NCBI RefSeq assembly: GCF_009856295.1
Contig: NZ_WMEU01000003.1
Coordinates: 248,001 to 312,000 of the forward strand
Length of the DNA stretch: 64,000 bases
Reading direction: 5' to 3'
Source of the DNA: Pontibacillus yanchengensis
GTDB lineage: Bacteria > Bacillota > Bacilli > Bacillales > BH030062
The translations under genes and the position numbers were made by a program. Under the pieces are notes generated by a model. That model worked only from the letters and a program-made list of their open reading frames with translations, searched no databases and was not told the DNA's origin. Shown piece after piece: positions 25,840-35,078 of this stretch (position 1 is the first letter of the stretch; each line of letters opens with the position of its first letter).

Positions 25840-26784
25840 ATGATTGCATATACTATCCGAAGACTGCTCATGTTAATACCTGTGTTATTTGGTATCTCTA
25901 TTTTCATTTTCCTCATTATGAAAATGATTCCAGGGGATGTAGTGAGCACTATGTTGGGCACGGAAGCAACGGATGAATCCAGGTCACAACTTGAAAAGCA
26001 ATTTGGCTTGAACCTTCCAATCTATCAACAGTATTATAATTGGATTTCCGGGGTATTGGTAGGCGATTTCGGGGTGTCTTTGAGAACAGGAAAACCAGTG
26101 CTTGGGGATATTTTAAATCGTTTCACCTTAACACTTGAGCTAACACTCTTATCTGCTTTTTTATCCTGGATTATAGCGATTCCACTTGGCATTATTGCAG
26201 CTATTAAACGTAACACTAGTACCGATTTTGGTGTGAGGATTATCTCTTTGCTTGGGGTGTCCGTACCTAACTTTGCATTAGCAACGTTATTGTTGCTGAT
26301 CTTGTCGGTGTTCTTTTCCTATTATCCTCCTTCCTCCTATGTATCGTTAGTGGAAGATCCAGTTAAGAATCTCCAAATGATGATTCTTCCTTCTATTGTT
26401 CTTGGTACAGCGATGGCCGGTGCTGTTATGAGGATGACAAGATCAACCGTGCTAGAAGTGCTCCGCCAAGATTTTATTCGAACCATTAGAGCTAAGGGTG
26501 CAAGTGAGCGTGTTGTCATCTTTAATCATGCATTAAAAAATGCCATGATTCCGATTCTGACCATCATTGGTATGCAAATTGGTGTGTTACTAGGTGGTAC
26601 AGTCATCATTGAACAAATCTTCTCTTTGCCTGGTTTAGGGCAAATGGTACTTACGGCTATTAATCAACGGGATTATCCAGTTGTGCAAGGTGCTGTGTTA
26701 TTTATAGCGTTCGTATTTGTGATGATTAATCTCATTGTGGATCTACTGTATTCGTATTTAGATCCAAGAATCACATACAAATAA
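25840..26784 (+). CDS. ABC transporter permease, OppB/DppB type
   Basis: A 314-residue integral membrane subunit with about six segments. It starts IAYTIRRLLMLIPVLFGISI and has the typical IPGDVVSTMLG, the coupling-helix region RAKGASERVVIFNHALKNA and the end YSYLDPRITYK. I chose the ATG at 25840, nine bases after AAAGGTG, over the ATG two codons earlier, which is too close. Confidence 0.9.
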   Translation: MIAYTIRRLLMLIPVLFGISIFIFLIMKMIPGDVVSTMLGTEATDESRSQLEKQFGLNLPIYQQYYNWISGVLVGDFGVSLRTGKPVLGDILNRFTLTLELTLLSAFLSWIIAIPLGIIAAIKRNTSTDFGVRIISLLGVSVPNFALATLLLLILSVFFSYYPPSSYVSLVEDPVKNLQMMILPSIVLGTAMAGAVMRMTRSTVLEVLRQDFIRTIRAKGASERVVIFNHALKNAMIPILTIIGMQIGVLLGGTVIIEQIFSLPGLGQMVLTAINQRDYPVVQGAVLFIAFVFVMINLIVDLLYSYLDPRITYK

Positions 26785-26823
26785 TCAGTTCATGCGAATC
26801 AGCTAATAGAAAGAGTGGGATAT

Positions 26824-27654
26824 ATGAGTGAAATCATTTCGAGACTGAAGAAGGATAAAGTGGGATTAGTTGGAGTTATTGGCGTATTGCTTGTACTAGT
26901 AATGGGATTTATAGGTCCTTTAGTTACGCCGCATGATCCTACGGAAATGTATAAAAGTCATACATTAGAAGGACCAAGTGCCACCCATTGGTTTGGAACA
27001 GATGACTTTGGTAGAGATATTTTTAGTCGAGTTATGCAAGGGGCAAGAGTGTCTCTATATGTTGGGTTAATTTCAGTAGGTATAGGAGCGACATTAGGTT
27101 TTCTTTTTGGACTCATTGCTGGATTTTTTCAAGGATGGGTCGACAATGTCATCATGAGAATCATGGATATTTTGTTTGCCTTTCCAGATATTTTATTAGC
27201 GTTAACCATTGTAGCTGTATTAGGTCCAAGCCTGCGAAATACAATGGTCGCAATTGGAATCGTATTTACTCCTGTGTTTACCAGAACGGTAAGAGCTGCC
27301 GTTATCTCCGTGAAGGAAATGGAATTTATTACGAGTGCCAGGTCCATTGGTGTGAAAACACATAAGGTCATTTTTAAGCATGTCTCCCCAAATATTTTAG
27401 CGCCGTTTATCGTGCAAATCACATTAGCATTATCTGGAGCTATCTTAACAGAAGCTGCTCTTAGCTTTTTAGGTCTCGGAATCCAACCACCAGAGCCATC
27501 ATGGGGATCCATGTTGAATGCGAGTCGTCAGTATATGGAGATTGCACCGTGGATTGCGATATTCCCAGCCATCTTCATTATTATAACCATCTTTTGTTTT
27601 AACCTTTTAGGAGATAGTCTTCGAGATATTCTTGATCCAAAACTAAATTCATAG
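26824..27654 (+). CDS. ABC transporter permease, OppC/DppC type
   Basis: A 276-residue permease partner. It has the N-terminal helix GLVGVIGVLLVLVMGFIGP, the marker HWFGTDDFGRDIFSRV, the coupling motif ARSIGVKTHKVIFKHVSPN and the ending GDSLRDILDPKLNS. The ATG at 26824 gives MSEIISRLKKDK; a GTG three codons upstream is possible. It belongs to operon 1. Confidence 0.9.
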   Translation: MSEIISRLKKDKVGLVGVIGVLLVLVMGFIGPLVTPHDPTEMYKSHTLEGPSATHWFGTDDFGRDIFSRVMQGARVSLYVGLISVGIGATLGFLFGLIAGFFQGWVDNVIMRIMDILFAFPDILLALTIVAVLGPSLRNTMVAIGIVFTPVFTRTVRAAVISVKEMEFITSARSIGVKTHKVIFKHVSPNILAPFIVQITLALSGAILTEAALSFLGLGIQPPEPSWGSMLNASRQYMEIAPWIAIFPAIFIIITIFCFNLLGDSLRDILDPKLNS

Positions 27655-27681
27655 ATGGCAGCGTTAGAAAGGAGTGAAGTT

Positions 27682-28668
27682 ATGGATAATGTACTCGAGA
27701 TAAAAAATCTCCATATAGATGTAAAAAAAGATGATTCCACCTATAATGTCGTGAAAGATGTAAATGTTTCGATTGGGAAGCAACAGATTTATGGCATTGT
27801 GGGGGAGTCAGGTAGTGGGAAAAGTTTAACGGCCTTATCCATTATGGGCTTACTTGCAAATCCACCTCTTCATGTCTCGAAAGGAAGTATTACATTTGAG
27901 GGCAATCGAGAGTTGTTGGATATGTCTTTTAAAGAGATGAAGAAAATCCGTGGAAAAGAAATTTCTATGATATTCCAAGAACCTATGACGGCATTGGACC
28001 CTTTGTTTACGATTCAAGACCAGTTAATGGAAGCGTTGAAATTCCATACAAAACTCTCGAAATCAGAAATGAAACAGGCATGTATGGATATTGTAGAACG
28101 AGTCGGCATTCCAAGGCCAAAAGAGGTTTTAAAAGATTATCCTCACCAACTCTCTGGAGGTATGCGTCAAAGGATTATGATTGCGATAGCTATGCTTTGT
28201 AATCCCAAATTGCTTCTAGCAGACGAACCAACCACTGCCCTGGATGTGACCATTCAAGCACAGATACTAGATTTGATGAAGGAGCTTCGAGAAGATTTTG
28301 AGACCTCTATTTTAATGATTACACACGACCTTGGTGTTATCGCGGAAACATGCCAGCGAGTAGCAGTCATGTATGCGGGAGAAGTTGTGGAAGAATCTGA
28401 TGTGGTAAGCCTATTTCATTCCCCTAAACACCCTTATACAAAAGGGCTGCTGAAATCAATGGTGAGCGGTAATCGTCACGATGATTTGTATTCTATACCA
28501 GGTAAAGTCCCATCTGTAGACCAAATGCCTTCAGGTTGTAGGTTCGCTACTAGATGCCCACATGTTATGGATATATGTCATACCCAAACCCCACCTGTAC
28601 AAGAGGTGGAAACAGATCACACGTGCCAATGCTGGTTGTATCAAGAGGAGCTGGTGAAAAATGGCTGA
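27682..28668 (+). CDS. ABC transporter ATPase, OppD/DppD type
   Basis: A 328-residue ATPase: Walker A GESGSGKS, Q-loop FQEPMTALDP, signature LSGGMRQR, Walker B LLADEPTTALD and switch His in MITHDLG. The C-terminal oligopeptide-transporter extension includes cysteines (SGCRFATRCPHVMDIC) that often bind an iron-sulfur cluster in this subfamily. I chose ATG at 27682 because AAAGGAG lies seven bases upstream; the longer reading from 27655 spans that site. Confidence 0.93.
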   Translation: MDNVLEIKNLHIDVKKDDSTYNVVKDVNVSIGKQQIYGIVGESGSGKSLTALSIMGLLANPPLHVSKGSITFEGNRELLDMSFKEMKKIRGKEISMIFQEPMTALDPLFTIQDQLMEALKFHTKLSKSEMKQACMDIVERVGIPRPKEVLKDYPHQLSGGMRQRIMIAIAMLCNPKLLLADEPTTALDVTIQAQILDLMKELREDFETSILMITHDLGVIAETCQRVAVMYAGEVVEESDVVSLFHSPKHPYTKGLLKSMVSGNRHDDLYSIPGKVPSVDQMPSGCRFATRCPHVMDICHTQTPPVQEVETDHTCQCWLYQEELVKNG

Positions 28669-29626
28669 ACCTTTATTGAAAATTGAAGAACTAGAAACAT
28701 TTTTTCCTATCAAATCAGGTATCTTTAAACGGACTGTGGCTCATGTGAAAGCCGTGAACAATATAAGCTTTGATGTTAAAGAAAAGGAAACGTTTTCTCT
28801 TGTTGGTGAAAGTGGGTGCGGGAAGTCTACGCTTGGGAGGAGCATATTACGGATTTTAGAACCTACTGGGGGAAAGGTTCTTTTTGATAATGAGAATATA
28901 TTAAATTATTCTTCTAGTGAACTACGTAAGCTAAGAAGAGATGTCCAGTTGGTTTTCCAGGATCCGTATAGCTCATTAAACCCAAGAATGTCCGTACGTG
29001 AGCTAGTGTCTGAACCACTATTTACACATTTCTCGATTAGTAAAGAAGAAGCCAATCAACAAGTCGATGAAATGCTTGAAAAAGTTGGCCTCCCTCTCGA
29101 ACAAGCTGAACGGTATCCCCATCAATTTAGTGGTGGTCAAAGACAGCGAATCAGTATCGCAAGAGCCTTCATTTTAAAGCCGAAGTTTGTCGTAGCAGAT
29201 GAGCCAGTCTCAGCACTTGATGTATCTATACAAGCGCAAATTTTAAAATTACTTATGCAGCTTCAAGAAGAATTCAATATGACGTATCTATTTATTTCAC
29301 ATGATTTAAATGTCGTAAAGCATATTAGCGATCGTGTTGGTGTCATGTACTTAGGAAAAATGATGGAAATGACCGATACGGATTCCATATATGATCAGCC
29401 ACTCCATCCATATACACAAGCATTGCTATCAGCTGTCCCGAAATCAGATCCTTTAGAAGAAAAAGAGCGTGTCATTCTAAAAGGAGACGTACCTAGTCCA
29501 GCCAACCCACCAAGCGGTTGCCCATTCCATCAACGTTGTCCAAAGGCGATGGATGAATGTACAACGATAGAACCGGAATTTAAAGAAGTGAAGGAAAATC
29601 ATTTTGTAGCCTGTCATTTATACTAA
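28661..29626 (+). CDS. ABC transporter ATPase, OppF/DppF type
   Basis: A 321-residue ATPase partner overlapping the previous gene by eight bases. It has Walker A GESGCGKST, the Q-loop FQDPYSSLNPR, signature FSGGQRQR, Walker B VVADEPVSALD and FISHDLNVV, with the cysteine-rich C-terminal extension (SGCPFHQRCPKAMDEC). It is the last gene of operon 1. Confidence 0.93.
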   Translation: MAEPLLKIEELETFFPIKSGIFKRTVAHVKAVNNISFDVKEKETFSLVGESGCGKSTLGRSILRILEPTGGKVLFDNENILNYSSSELRKLRRDVQLVFQDPYSSLNPRMSVRELVSEPLFTHFSISKEEANQQVDEMLEKVGLPLEQAERYPHQFSGGQRQRISIARAFILKPKFVVADEPVSALDVSIQAQILKLLMQLQEEFNMTYLFISHDLNVVKHISDRVGVMYLGKMMEMTDTDSIYDQPLHPYTQALLSAVPKSDPLEEKERVILKGDVPSPANPPSGCPFHQRCPKAMDECTTIEPEFKEVKENHFVACHLY

Positions 29627-29635
29627 TTATGGATG

Positions 29636-29665
29636 AGATCATCTCTTTGTAGATGATCTTTTTCT
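29636..29665 (+). terminator. Terminator of operon 1
   Basis: AGATCATCT-CTTTGT-AGATGATCT followed by TTTTCT. Confidence 0.88.
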
Positions 29666-29817
29666 ATATGGATGTGGATGGAGTGCGGATTGGCTGTGGA
29701 GTGGCACTGTGACGGCGGTGTCGCGGATATAATGTGCAGGTTGCCGATATATCCAGAAAGTCGCCGATACCTCGTAGGCAGGTGGGCGCGCATAGCATTA
29801 TCGCCCCAAAATAGCGG
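29666..29817. repeat. Degenerate GATA-containing spacer repeats
   Basis: Loosely repeated units of about 20 bases such as TTGCCGATATATCCAGAAAG and TCGCCGATACCTCGTAGGCA. No gene is visible. A related spacer lies at 41369-41515. Confidence 0.4.
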
Positions 29818-29960
29818 TCGCTCTTATTTTGAAAAAGTCGCTCCAATTTTCGAAAACTCGCTCGCAAAGGGTCTCCAGCGCCCTCCGCATTCCCTTCCTC
29901 ACACCCCAGTTGCTCCGAAATTCGAAATTCTGTCGGAAATCGAAAATTTCGCTCGCAACC
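29818..29960. repeat. 20-bp-period repeat, locus 2 (interrupted)
   Basis: Units such as TCGCTCCAATTTTCGAAAAC and TTGCTCCGAAATTCGAAATT at 20-base spacing, interrupted by a C-rich stretch (29869-29909). It is the same family as locus 1 and again lies directly downstream of an operon terminator. Confidence 0.65.
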
Positions 29961-30009
29961 TCTGCCCCTCCCGCCAGCTCTCACCCATCCCTATCCCCCA
30001 TAAAATTTC

Positions 30010-30087
30010 ATAAAACAAAATTACAAAAAAGGTATCATTTTCTGAAACAATGTTTTATACTCTTAATTAATAAGAATTATCTGAAAA
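30010..30087 (+). promoter_or_regulatory. Shared 78-bp promoter/operator of operon 2 (copy 2)
   Basis: A letter-for-letter copy of 20778-20855, with the TGAAACA-a-TGTTTTA inverted repeat and TATACT. The murR start codon follows 14 bases after it, so MurR probably controls both operons, including its own. Confidence 0.65.
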
Positions 30088-30100
30088 CGAGGTAGCCAAT

Positions 30101-30955
30101 ATGACTAGTCAACTACAACTGATCCAAGAACATCTTGAAACGTTAAAGCCTTCTGAGAAAAAAGTGGCAGCGTATATTTTACAGCAGCCGGAAGAGGTGA
30201 TGAATTCATCCGTTCATAAGGTAGCCGAGCAGACAGAAGTGAGTGTGGCGACGATCGTTCGTCTGGCCAAGAAGCTGAATTGCAAGGGATTTCAGGATTT
30301 GAAATTAAAAATCGCCTATGACATGGCGAAAGGAAATCATGAGAAAGAGTACTATGAGGATATTCCGAAAGAGGATTCAATTCAAGGTCTGATGCACTCT
30401 GTATCGCAAAGTAATATCCAATCCATCCAAAATTCGATGCAGGTGTTATCGGAGGAAGAGTTGGAGAAGGCGATTGATCTCATCTCGAATGCCCGTATTG
30501 TTGCGATTTATGGCATTGGGGCGTCAGGGGTGATTGCACGAGATTTCAAGCAGAAGCTGACCCGTATCAATAAATGGTGCGAGGCTGCGGAGGATCGCGA
30601 TACGCAGGTGACGATTTCCGCAAATTTAACGGAAGCGGATGTAGCGATTGGCGTCTCCTACTCAGGGCAAACGCTCGACATCATTGAATCGCTCAATGTT
30701 GCAAAGGAAAATGGTGCGAATATCATTTCCCTCACCAAATATGGGGAGAACGATGTGACTGCGCTGGCTGATGTGAAGTTGCAGACGACATCGCTTGAAG
30801 GAGATATTCGAAGCGGGGCGACGAGTTCGCGAATCGCGACGCTTAACGTAATCGATATGTTGTATCTTGGGGTGACTCGATTCAATAAGGAAGACAATAT
30901 CGAAGCGCTTGAACGGACGAGAAAAGCAGTGGAGGTTTTGAAAAAGAATGTATGA
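30101..30955 (+). CDS. murR: MurR/RpiR-family transcriptional regulator
   Basis: A 284-residue regulator with an N-terminal RpiR helix-turn-helix (LKPSEKKVAAYILQQPEEV, then VAEQTEVSVATIVRLAKKL) and a C-terminal SIS sugar-phosphate domain (VAIYGIGASGVIARDFKQKL, IGVSYSGQTLDIIESL). MurR proteins repress MurNAc catabolic genes and respond to MurNAc-6-phosphate. As first gene of operon 2, beside two MurNAc etherase operons, that assignment fits. Codons here are richer in G and C than in operon 1. It overlaps the next gene by eight bases. Confidence 0.88.
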   Translation: MTSQLQLIQEHLETLKPSEKKVAAYILQQPEEVMNSSVHKVAEQTEVSVATIVRLAKKLNCKGFQDLKLKIAYDMAKGNHEKEYYEDIPKEDSIQGLMHSVSQSNIQSIQNSMQVLSEEELEKAIDLISNARIVAIYGIGASGVIARDFKQKLTRINKWCEAAEDRDTQVTISANLTEADVAIGVSYSGQTLDIIESLNVAKENGANIISLTKYGENDVTALADVKLQTTSLEGDIRSGATSSRIATLNVIDMLYLGVTRFNKEDNIEALERTRKAVEVLKKNV

Positions 30956-31955
30956 TGCTTACCTAACCAAGTTGGTGGAGGACGGGGAGCTTCCTGGAGG
31001 CGTTCTGCATATTCAGCACAAGGGAGTTTCCATTTTTGAAAAAGCATATGGTAGCTATCTGAATCGATACGAGGAGGAGCAGCCCATTCAACAGGATACC
31101 CTTTTTGACGTAGCTTCGTTAACAAAAATTATGGTGACGCTCCCAGCCATTTTAAAGCTTGTTGATCAAAGTCAGATAAAGCTGGACGATCCAATCCAAG
31201 TCTACATACCAGCATTCAAGCATAAAAACGTTACCATCTACCATGCCTTAACGCATACAACTGGATTACCAGCTGACTTAGGACGCATTAAACGAAATCA
31301 ACCGCAAGATATCCTTCAGTTGATTGTAGAGAAGGATCTAATAGAGGAACCAGGTACCAAAACGGAATACAGTGACCTTGGCATGATTATGCTGGGGCAC
31401 CTTGTTGAAAGGGTTAGTGGAATGAAGCTTGAAGATTTTGCAACGGAAAATCTCCTCAAACCATGGGGGTTAACGCAGACAATGTTTCATCCTAAGAACC
31501 AAACGAACATAGCATCCACTGAAAAAGTAAATGGCACCTACGTTCAAGGCGAGGTGCATGACGAAAAAGCCTACCATCTAGGTGGTGCTGGAGGTAGTGC
31601 GGGGGTATTTTCCACGGCAAAAGACGTAGCGAGATTCGGTCATTTGTGGCTGTATCCGCATAAGCAGGACGTCTTGTCGCCTGCACTGATGAAAAAAGCA
31701 GCTACTCATTTTTTCAATAATAGAGGCCTCGGATTTGAGGTTTGGAGTGGTGAAGGAAACGAGCTTTCGTGCGGAAGGAGGTGGTCAGAAGGTAGCTTTG
31801 GCCATACCGGGTTTACGGGCACAAGCTTATGGGTCGATCAACAGGAGGAGTTAGTGGTCGCATTGTTAACCAACGTCGTTCATTACGGGCGAAACCATAA
31901 CATGAGACAAATTAGACCAGAACTTCATTCGTTGATTCATGAATCACTTATTTAA
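30948..31955 (+). CDS. Serine hydrolase of the beta-lactamase fold, AmiE/YbbE-like (copy 2)
   Basis: A 335-residue paralogue of the protein at 23140, with SxxK in ASLTKI, the tyrosine motif YSDLG and HTGFTGTSLW. No signal peptide is present, so it should act in the cytoplasm. The same three motifs in both copies suggest both are active. In the recycling scheme it would remove the peptide from imported MurNAc-peptides, or a similar step; this is inferred from AmiE of B. subtilis. Confidence 0.85.
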   Translation: MYDAYLTKLVEDGELPGGVLHIQHKGVSIFEKAYGSYLNRYEEEQPIQQDTLFDVASLTKIMVTLPAILKLVDQSQIKLDDPIQVYIPAFKHKNVTIYHALTHTTGLPADLGRIKRNQPQDILQLIVEKDLIEEPGTKTEYSDLGMIMLGHLVERVSGMKLEDFATENLLKPWGLTQTMFHPKNQTNIASTEKVNGTYVQGEVHDEKAYHLGGAGGSAGVFSTAKDVARFGHLWLYPHKQDVLSPALMKKAATHFFNNRGLGFEVWSGEGNELSCGRRWSEGSFGHTGFTGTSLWVDQQEELVVALLTNVVHYGRNHNMRQIRPELHSLIHESLI

Positions 31956-31974
31956 TCAAAGGGGGAAAATAGTA

Positions 31975-33267
31975 ATGAAATCTTTGAAAGCGTTTACGTT
32001 TATCGCATTGTTAGCTTTTGTTTTTATCCTATCGGCCTGTTCATCTGATAGTGAAGCAGGTGGAGAAGGCGATGGAGAAGGAGAAAATGCAAGTGAAGAT
32101 ACGGTTAAATTGACGATGGGAAGTTGGCGAACAGAAGACAAGGAAAGCTACCAAAAAGTTATTGATAAGTTCCAGGAAGAAAATCCGAACATAGAAGTTG
32201 AATTTAAGCCATCGAAAAATACCGAATACAACACGATTCTAAATACGGCTCTAAAAAGTGGAGAAGGGCCTGATATTATTCACCTTCGTCCGTATGCACC
32301 AGGAATTGAGCTTGCTGATAACGGCTACCTTGAACCACTAGATGATTTGGAAGGACTAGATAAATTCCCAGAATCCTCTTTAGCTGCATCTAAAGGATCG
32401 GACGGCAAACAATATGGAGTACCTTTGAATATAAGTACGACGCAGATTTTTTATAACAAAAAGATTTTTGAAGAGCTTAACCTAGAAGAACCGAAGACGT
32501 GGGAAGAGTTCATGCAAATAAACAAGACATTGAAAGAGGAAGGCTACACACCAATTTCTCTTGGTACAAAAGAAGGTTGGTTGCTGTCGTTAGCTCATGG
32601 CATGATTGGTCCAGCTCACTACGGCGCTAATGAATTCGTCGATAACATTACAGCTGGCGAAACATCGTTTACGAGTGACAAATTTGTGAATTCCATCAAG
32701 GCGATGGATGAGTTGAAGCCATACCTGCCTAAAAACTATGAAGGCCTAGGCATGGAAGATATCCGTACGATGTTCTTCACAGGGGATTCCGCAATGTTCC
32801 CAATGGGAAGCTGGGAAATCGAAGTCCTTCGTGAAATGAATCCTGATCTAGAATTAGACTTCTTCCCAATGCCATCTGCAGTTGGAAAAGAGCCAACAAT
32901 CACGACATGGGTAGATGGATCGTACGCAATTAACGCCAACTCGGAGCATAAAGAAGCGGCGAAAAAGTTCCTTCAGTTCATGACAACAGAAGAGTTCGGA
33001 AAGATGTTTACAGAAGAATTCAAGATGATCAGCGCCATCCCTGGTATCGAATCTGAGGATCAGCTAGTAAACGATCTAGGTAAAGCAGCTGATGAAAACT
33101 CTACACCATACTTGTTCCTTGTTCACTTTTCGGGAGGAAATCCTTCTACGAAAACGACGATTGAAACAGAGCTACAAGGCATGTATCTAGGCGAGCGAAC
33201 TCCTGAACAGGTTGCTGAAGCTGTACAGAAAAACGCAGAGTCTTGGTATGAACCATTACAAAAATAA
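31975..33267 (+). CDS. Sugar ABC transporter substrate-binding lipoprotein
   Basis: A 430-residue family 1 sugar-binding protein. The lipobox is LSAC (Cys22), followed by a Gly/Glu-rich tether. The fold markers are VDKFQEENPNIEVEF-like text near residue 65 (IDKFQEENPNIEVEFKPS), GPDIIHLRPYAPG, YGVPLNISTTQIFYNKKIF and the late GSWEIEVLREM. I chose ATG at 31975 because AAAGGGGGA lies upstream; the frame extends 12 codons earlier without a ribosome-binding site. Set between a muropeptide hydrolase and a hexosamine kinase, its ligand is likely MurNAc, GlcNAc or the disaccharide (inference). Confidence 0.85.
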   Translation: MKSLKAFTFIALLAFVFILSACSSDSEAGGEGDGEGENASEDTVKLTMGSWRTEDKESYQKVIDKFQEENPNIEVEFKPSKNTEYNTILNTALKSGEGPDIIHLRPYAPGIELADNGYLEPLDDLEGLDKFPESSLAASKGSDGKQYGVPLNISTTQIFYNKKIFEELNLEEPKTWEEFMQINKTLKEEGYTPISLGTKEGWLLSLAHGMIGPAHYGANEFVDNITAGETSFTSDKFVNSIKAMDELKPYLPKNYEGLGMEDIRTMFFTGDSAMFPMGSWEIEVLREMNPDLELDFFPMPSAVGKEPTITTWVDGSYAINANSEHKEAAKKFLQFMTTEEFGKMFTEEFKMISAIPGIESEDQLVNDLGKAADENSTPYLFLVHFSGGNPSTKTTIETELQGMYLGERTPEQVAEAVQKNAESWYEPLQK

Positions 33268-33283
33268 GTAAGGGGCGGTGAAT

Positions 33284-34240
33284 ATGCAACTAGCAACGGA
33301 TTCAGCTAAAGAAGTAAAGAAGCAGAAGAAACGGAACTGGAAAAGATGGTCCATCCATCTTTTCCCTATTCCCGCCTTACTCATTTATGGGTTATTTGTT
33401 GTGTACCCATTATTTGCAGCACTCACGTATAGTTTTTTTGACTGGAATGGCATGGTCCGAGGTGATTTTGTCGGGTTGAAAAATTTCAAGGATCTATTCA
33501 CCCTGGAGCCATTCAGCGGGTACTTTTGGAATGCATTTGGACACAACATCCTTTATTTCGTTCTCCAGATGATTTTCCAAAATGGGCTGGCATTCGCCCT
33601 CGCTTATATTATTTTCAAAAAAATACGTGGTGCAGAGTTTTTAAAAATATCCTATTTCTTGCCGCGTTTATTATCGGTCATTGTAGTCGGTTTCTTATGG
33701 AAGTTGATTTTGAATCCGAACTACGGAGCATTAAATGTGTTGCTTGAAAAAATTGGCCTCGGCCATTTGCAAGAAGCGTGGCTTGGAGACCCTGACACAG
33801 CTTTAATTGCTATCATTCTCGTAAACTCGTGGTATGGATTAGGTTTTGGCGTGTTGATTTTCCTAGCAGGTTTCCAGTCGATTCCGAAAGAGTTAATGGA
33901 AGCCGGTAAGCTCGACGGGGCAACAGGTTTAGCGATGGTGCGGAGGATTTTGATTCCATTAATGATACCGTCGATTATGATCATGACCGTGCTGACGTTC
34001 ATTCAATCCTTCGAAGCGTTTGAACTCGTGTACGCTATGCAAGGATCGCAAGGGGAACCGTATCATTCTACCGATACACTAGCAGTCTATTTCTACCGTC
34101 TAGCATTTGGTGGATCTACAGGAGGTTCAACGACAGCGGTTGGATTAGGTTCGGCACTAGCAGTTGTGCTATTCCTATTCATCAGCATCTTTACTGGTCT
34201 ATATCTGAAATACATGCAGAAAAAACAAGTGGATATGTAG
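33284..34240 (+). CDS. Sugar ABC transporter permease, MalF/UgpA type
   Basis: A 318-residue permease with six membrane segments. The N-terminus is basic (KEVKKQKKRNWKRW), followed by LFPIPALLIYGLFVVYPLF and the coupling motif EAGKLDGATGLAMVRRILIP (EAA loop). I chose ATG at 33284, eight bases after AAGGGG; a GTG two codons earlier is the alternative. No ATPase gene accompanies it, so it probably uses a shared MsmX-like ATPase. Confidence 0.9.
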   Translation: MQLATDSAKEVKKQKKRNWKRWSIHLFPIPALLIYGLFVVYPLFAALTYSFFDWNGMVRGDFVGLKNFKDLFTLEPFSGYFWNAFGHNILYFVLQMIFQNGLAFALAYIIFKKIRGAEFLKISYFLPRLLSVIVVGFLWKLILNPNYGALNVLLEKIGLGHLQEAWLGDPDTALIAIILVNSWYGLGFGVLIFLAGFQSIPKELMEAGKLDGATGLAMVRRILIPLMIPSIMIMTVLTFIQSFEAFELVYAMQGSQGEPYHSTDTLAVYFYRLAFGGSTGGSTTAVGLGSALAVVLFLFISIFTGLYLKYMQKKQVDM

Positions 34241-34252
34241 GAGGGGAAAAGT

Positions 34253-35077
34253 GTGAAGCATACAATATGGACGAAACCATTTTATTACGTTTTTGCGTTT
34301 TTTATCGCATCGATTAGTTTGTATCCAATTATTTTGATGATTCTATCGTCTTTTAAATCAAGCGCGGAGATCTTCACAAGCCCTCTTGCGTTCCCAAAAT
34401 CGTTCACACTCGAGACGTACAAAAACTTGCTCGATCAGATTCCGTTCATGACATACTTCTTGAATAGTACGATTGTGAGTGTCGTTTCCGTTAGTTTGAT
34501 TTTAATTACATCTTCTCTAGCAGCTTTTTACATTGCTAGATTCACCTTTTATTGGAACAACATGCTGTTTTTCTTTTTCCTAATGGGCATGATGCTTCCT
34601 ATCAAACTTGGAATCGTTCCACTCTTCATATTAATGAAAGATCTCGATTTATTGAACACTTTATGGGCACTGATTTTCATGTACACAGCTACAGGGATTC
34701 CGATTTCCGTTCTAATTTTAACGGGTTTTTTCCGAACGATGCCCCATGAATTAGAGGAAGCAGCTCGCATTGACGGGGCAGGTAACTTGCGCATCTTATG
34801 GAATGTCGTGTTGCCGCTCATGCGTCCAGCACTAGGAACGGTAATGATTCTACAATTCATTCAATCCTGGAATGACTTTTTCTTCCCGTTGGTGTTCATA
34901 ACCGATGAGATGAAAAAGACGATTCCAGTCGGGATGTTGTCTCTCTTCGGCCAATACTCAGCTGATTGGGGTGCATTATTTGCAGGACTGACGCTTGCCT
35001 CGCTACCGATGATTGTCCTGTTCTTCATTGCATCGAAACAGTTCATGGAAGGACTGACGCAAGGTGCAATTAAATAA
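34253..35077 (+). CDS. Sugar ABC transporter permease, MalG/UgpE type
   Basis: A 274-residue permease starting at GTG, eight bases after AGGAGG. The EAA loop is EEAARIDGAGNLRILWNVVLP, and the protein ends FMEGLTQGAIK, the usual MalG-type tail. Its end overlaps the possible GTG start of the kinase gene, indicating a tight operon. Confidence 0.9.
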   Translation: MKHTIWTKPFYYVFAFFIASISLYPIILMILSSFKSSAEIFTSPLAFPKSFTLETYKNLLDQIPFMTYFLNSTIVSVVSVSLILITSSLAAFYIARFTFYWNNMLFFFFLMGMMLPIKLGIVPLFILMKDLDLLNTLWALIFMYTATGIPISVLILTGFFRTMPHELEEAARIDGAGNLRILWNVVLPLMRPALGTVMILQFIQSWNDFFFPLVFITDEMKKTIPVGMLSLFGQYSADWGALFAGLTLASLPMIVLFFIASKQFMEGLTQGAIK

Positions 35078-35078
35078 C

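Noticed and set aside
29664..30095. Overlapping frames on both strands after oppF
   Set aside because: They cover degenerate repeats and the murR operator, have no ribosome-binding site, and have Arg/Ser/Pro-rich composition.
35064..35078. GTG as start of the amino-sugar kinase
   Set aside because: Possible because it would couple translation to the permease gene, but the ATG at 35079 begins directly before the conserved YIGIDGGGSKTEA strand; left as an alternative only.
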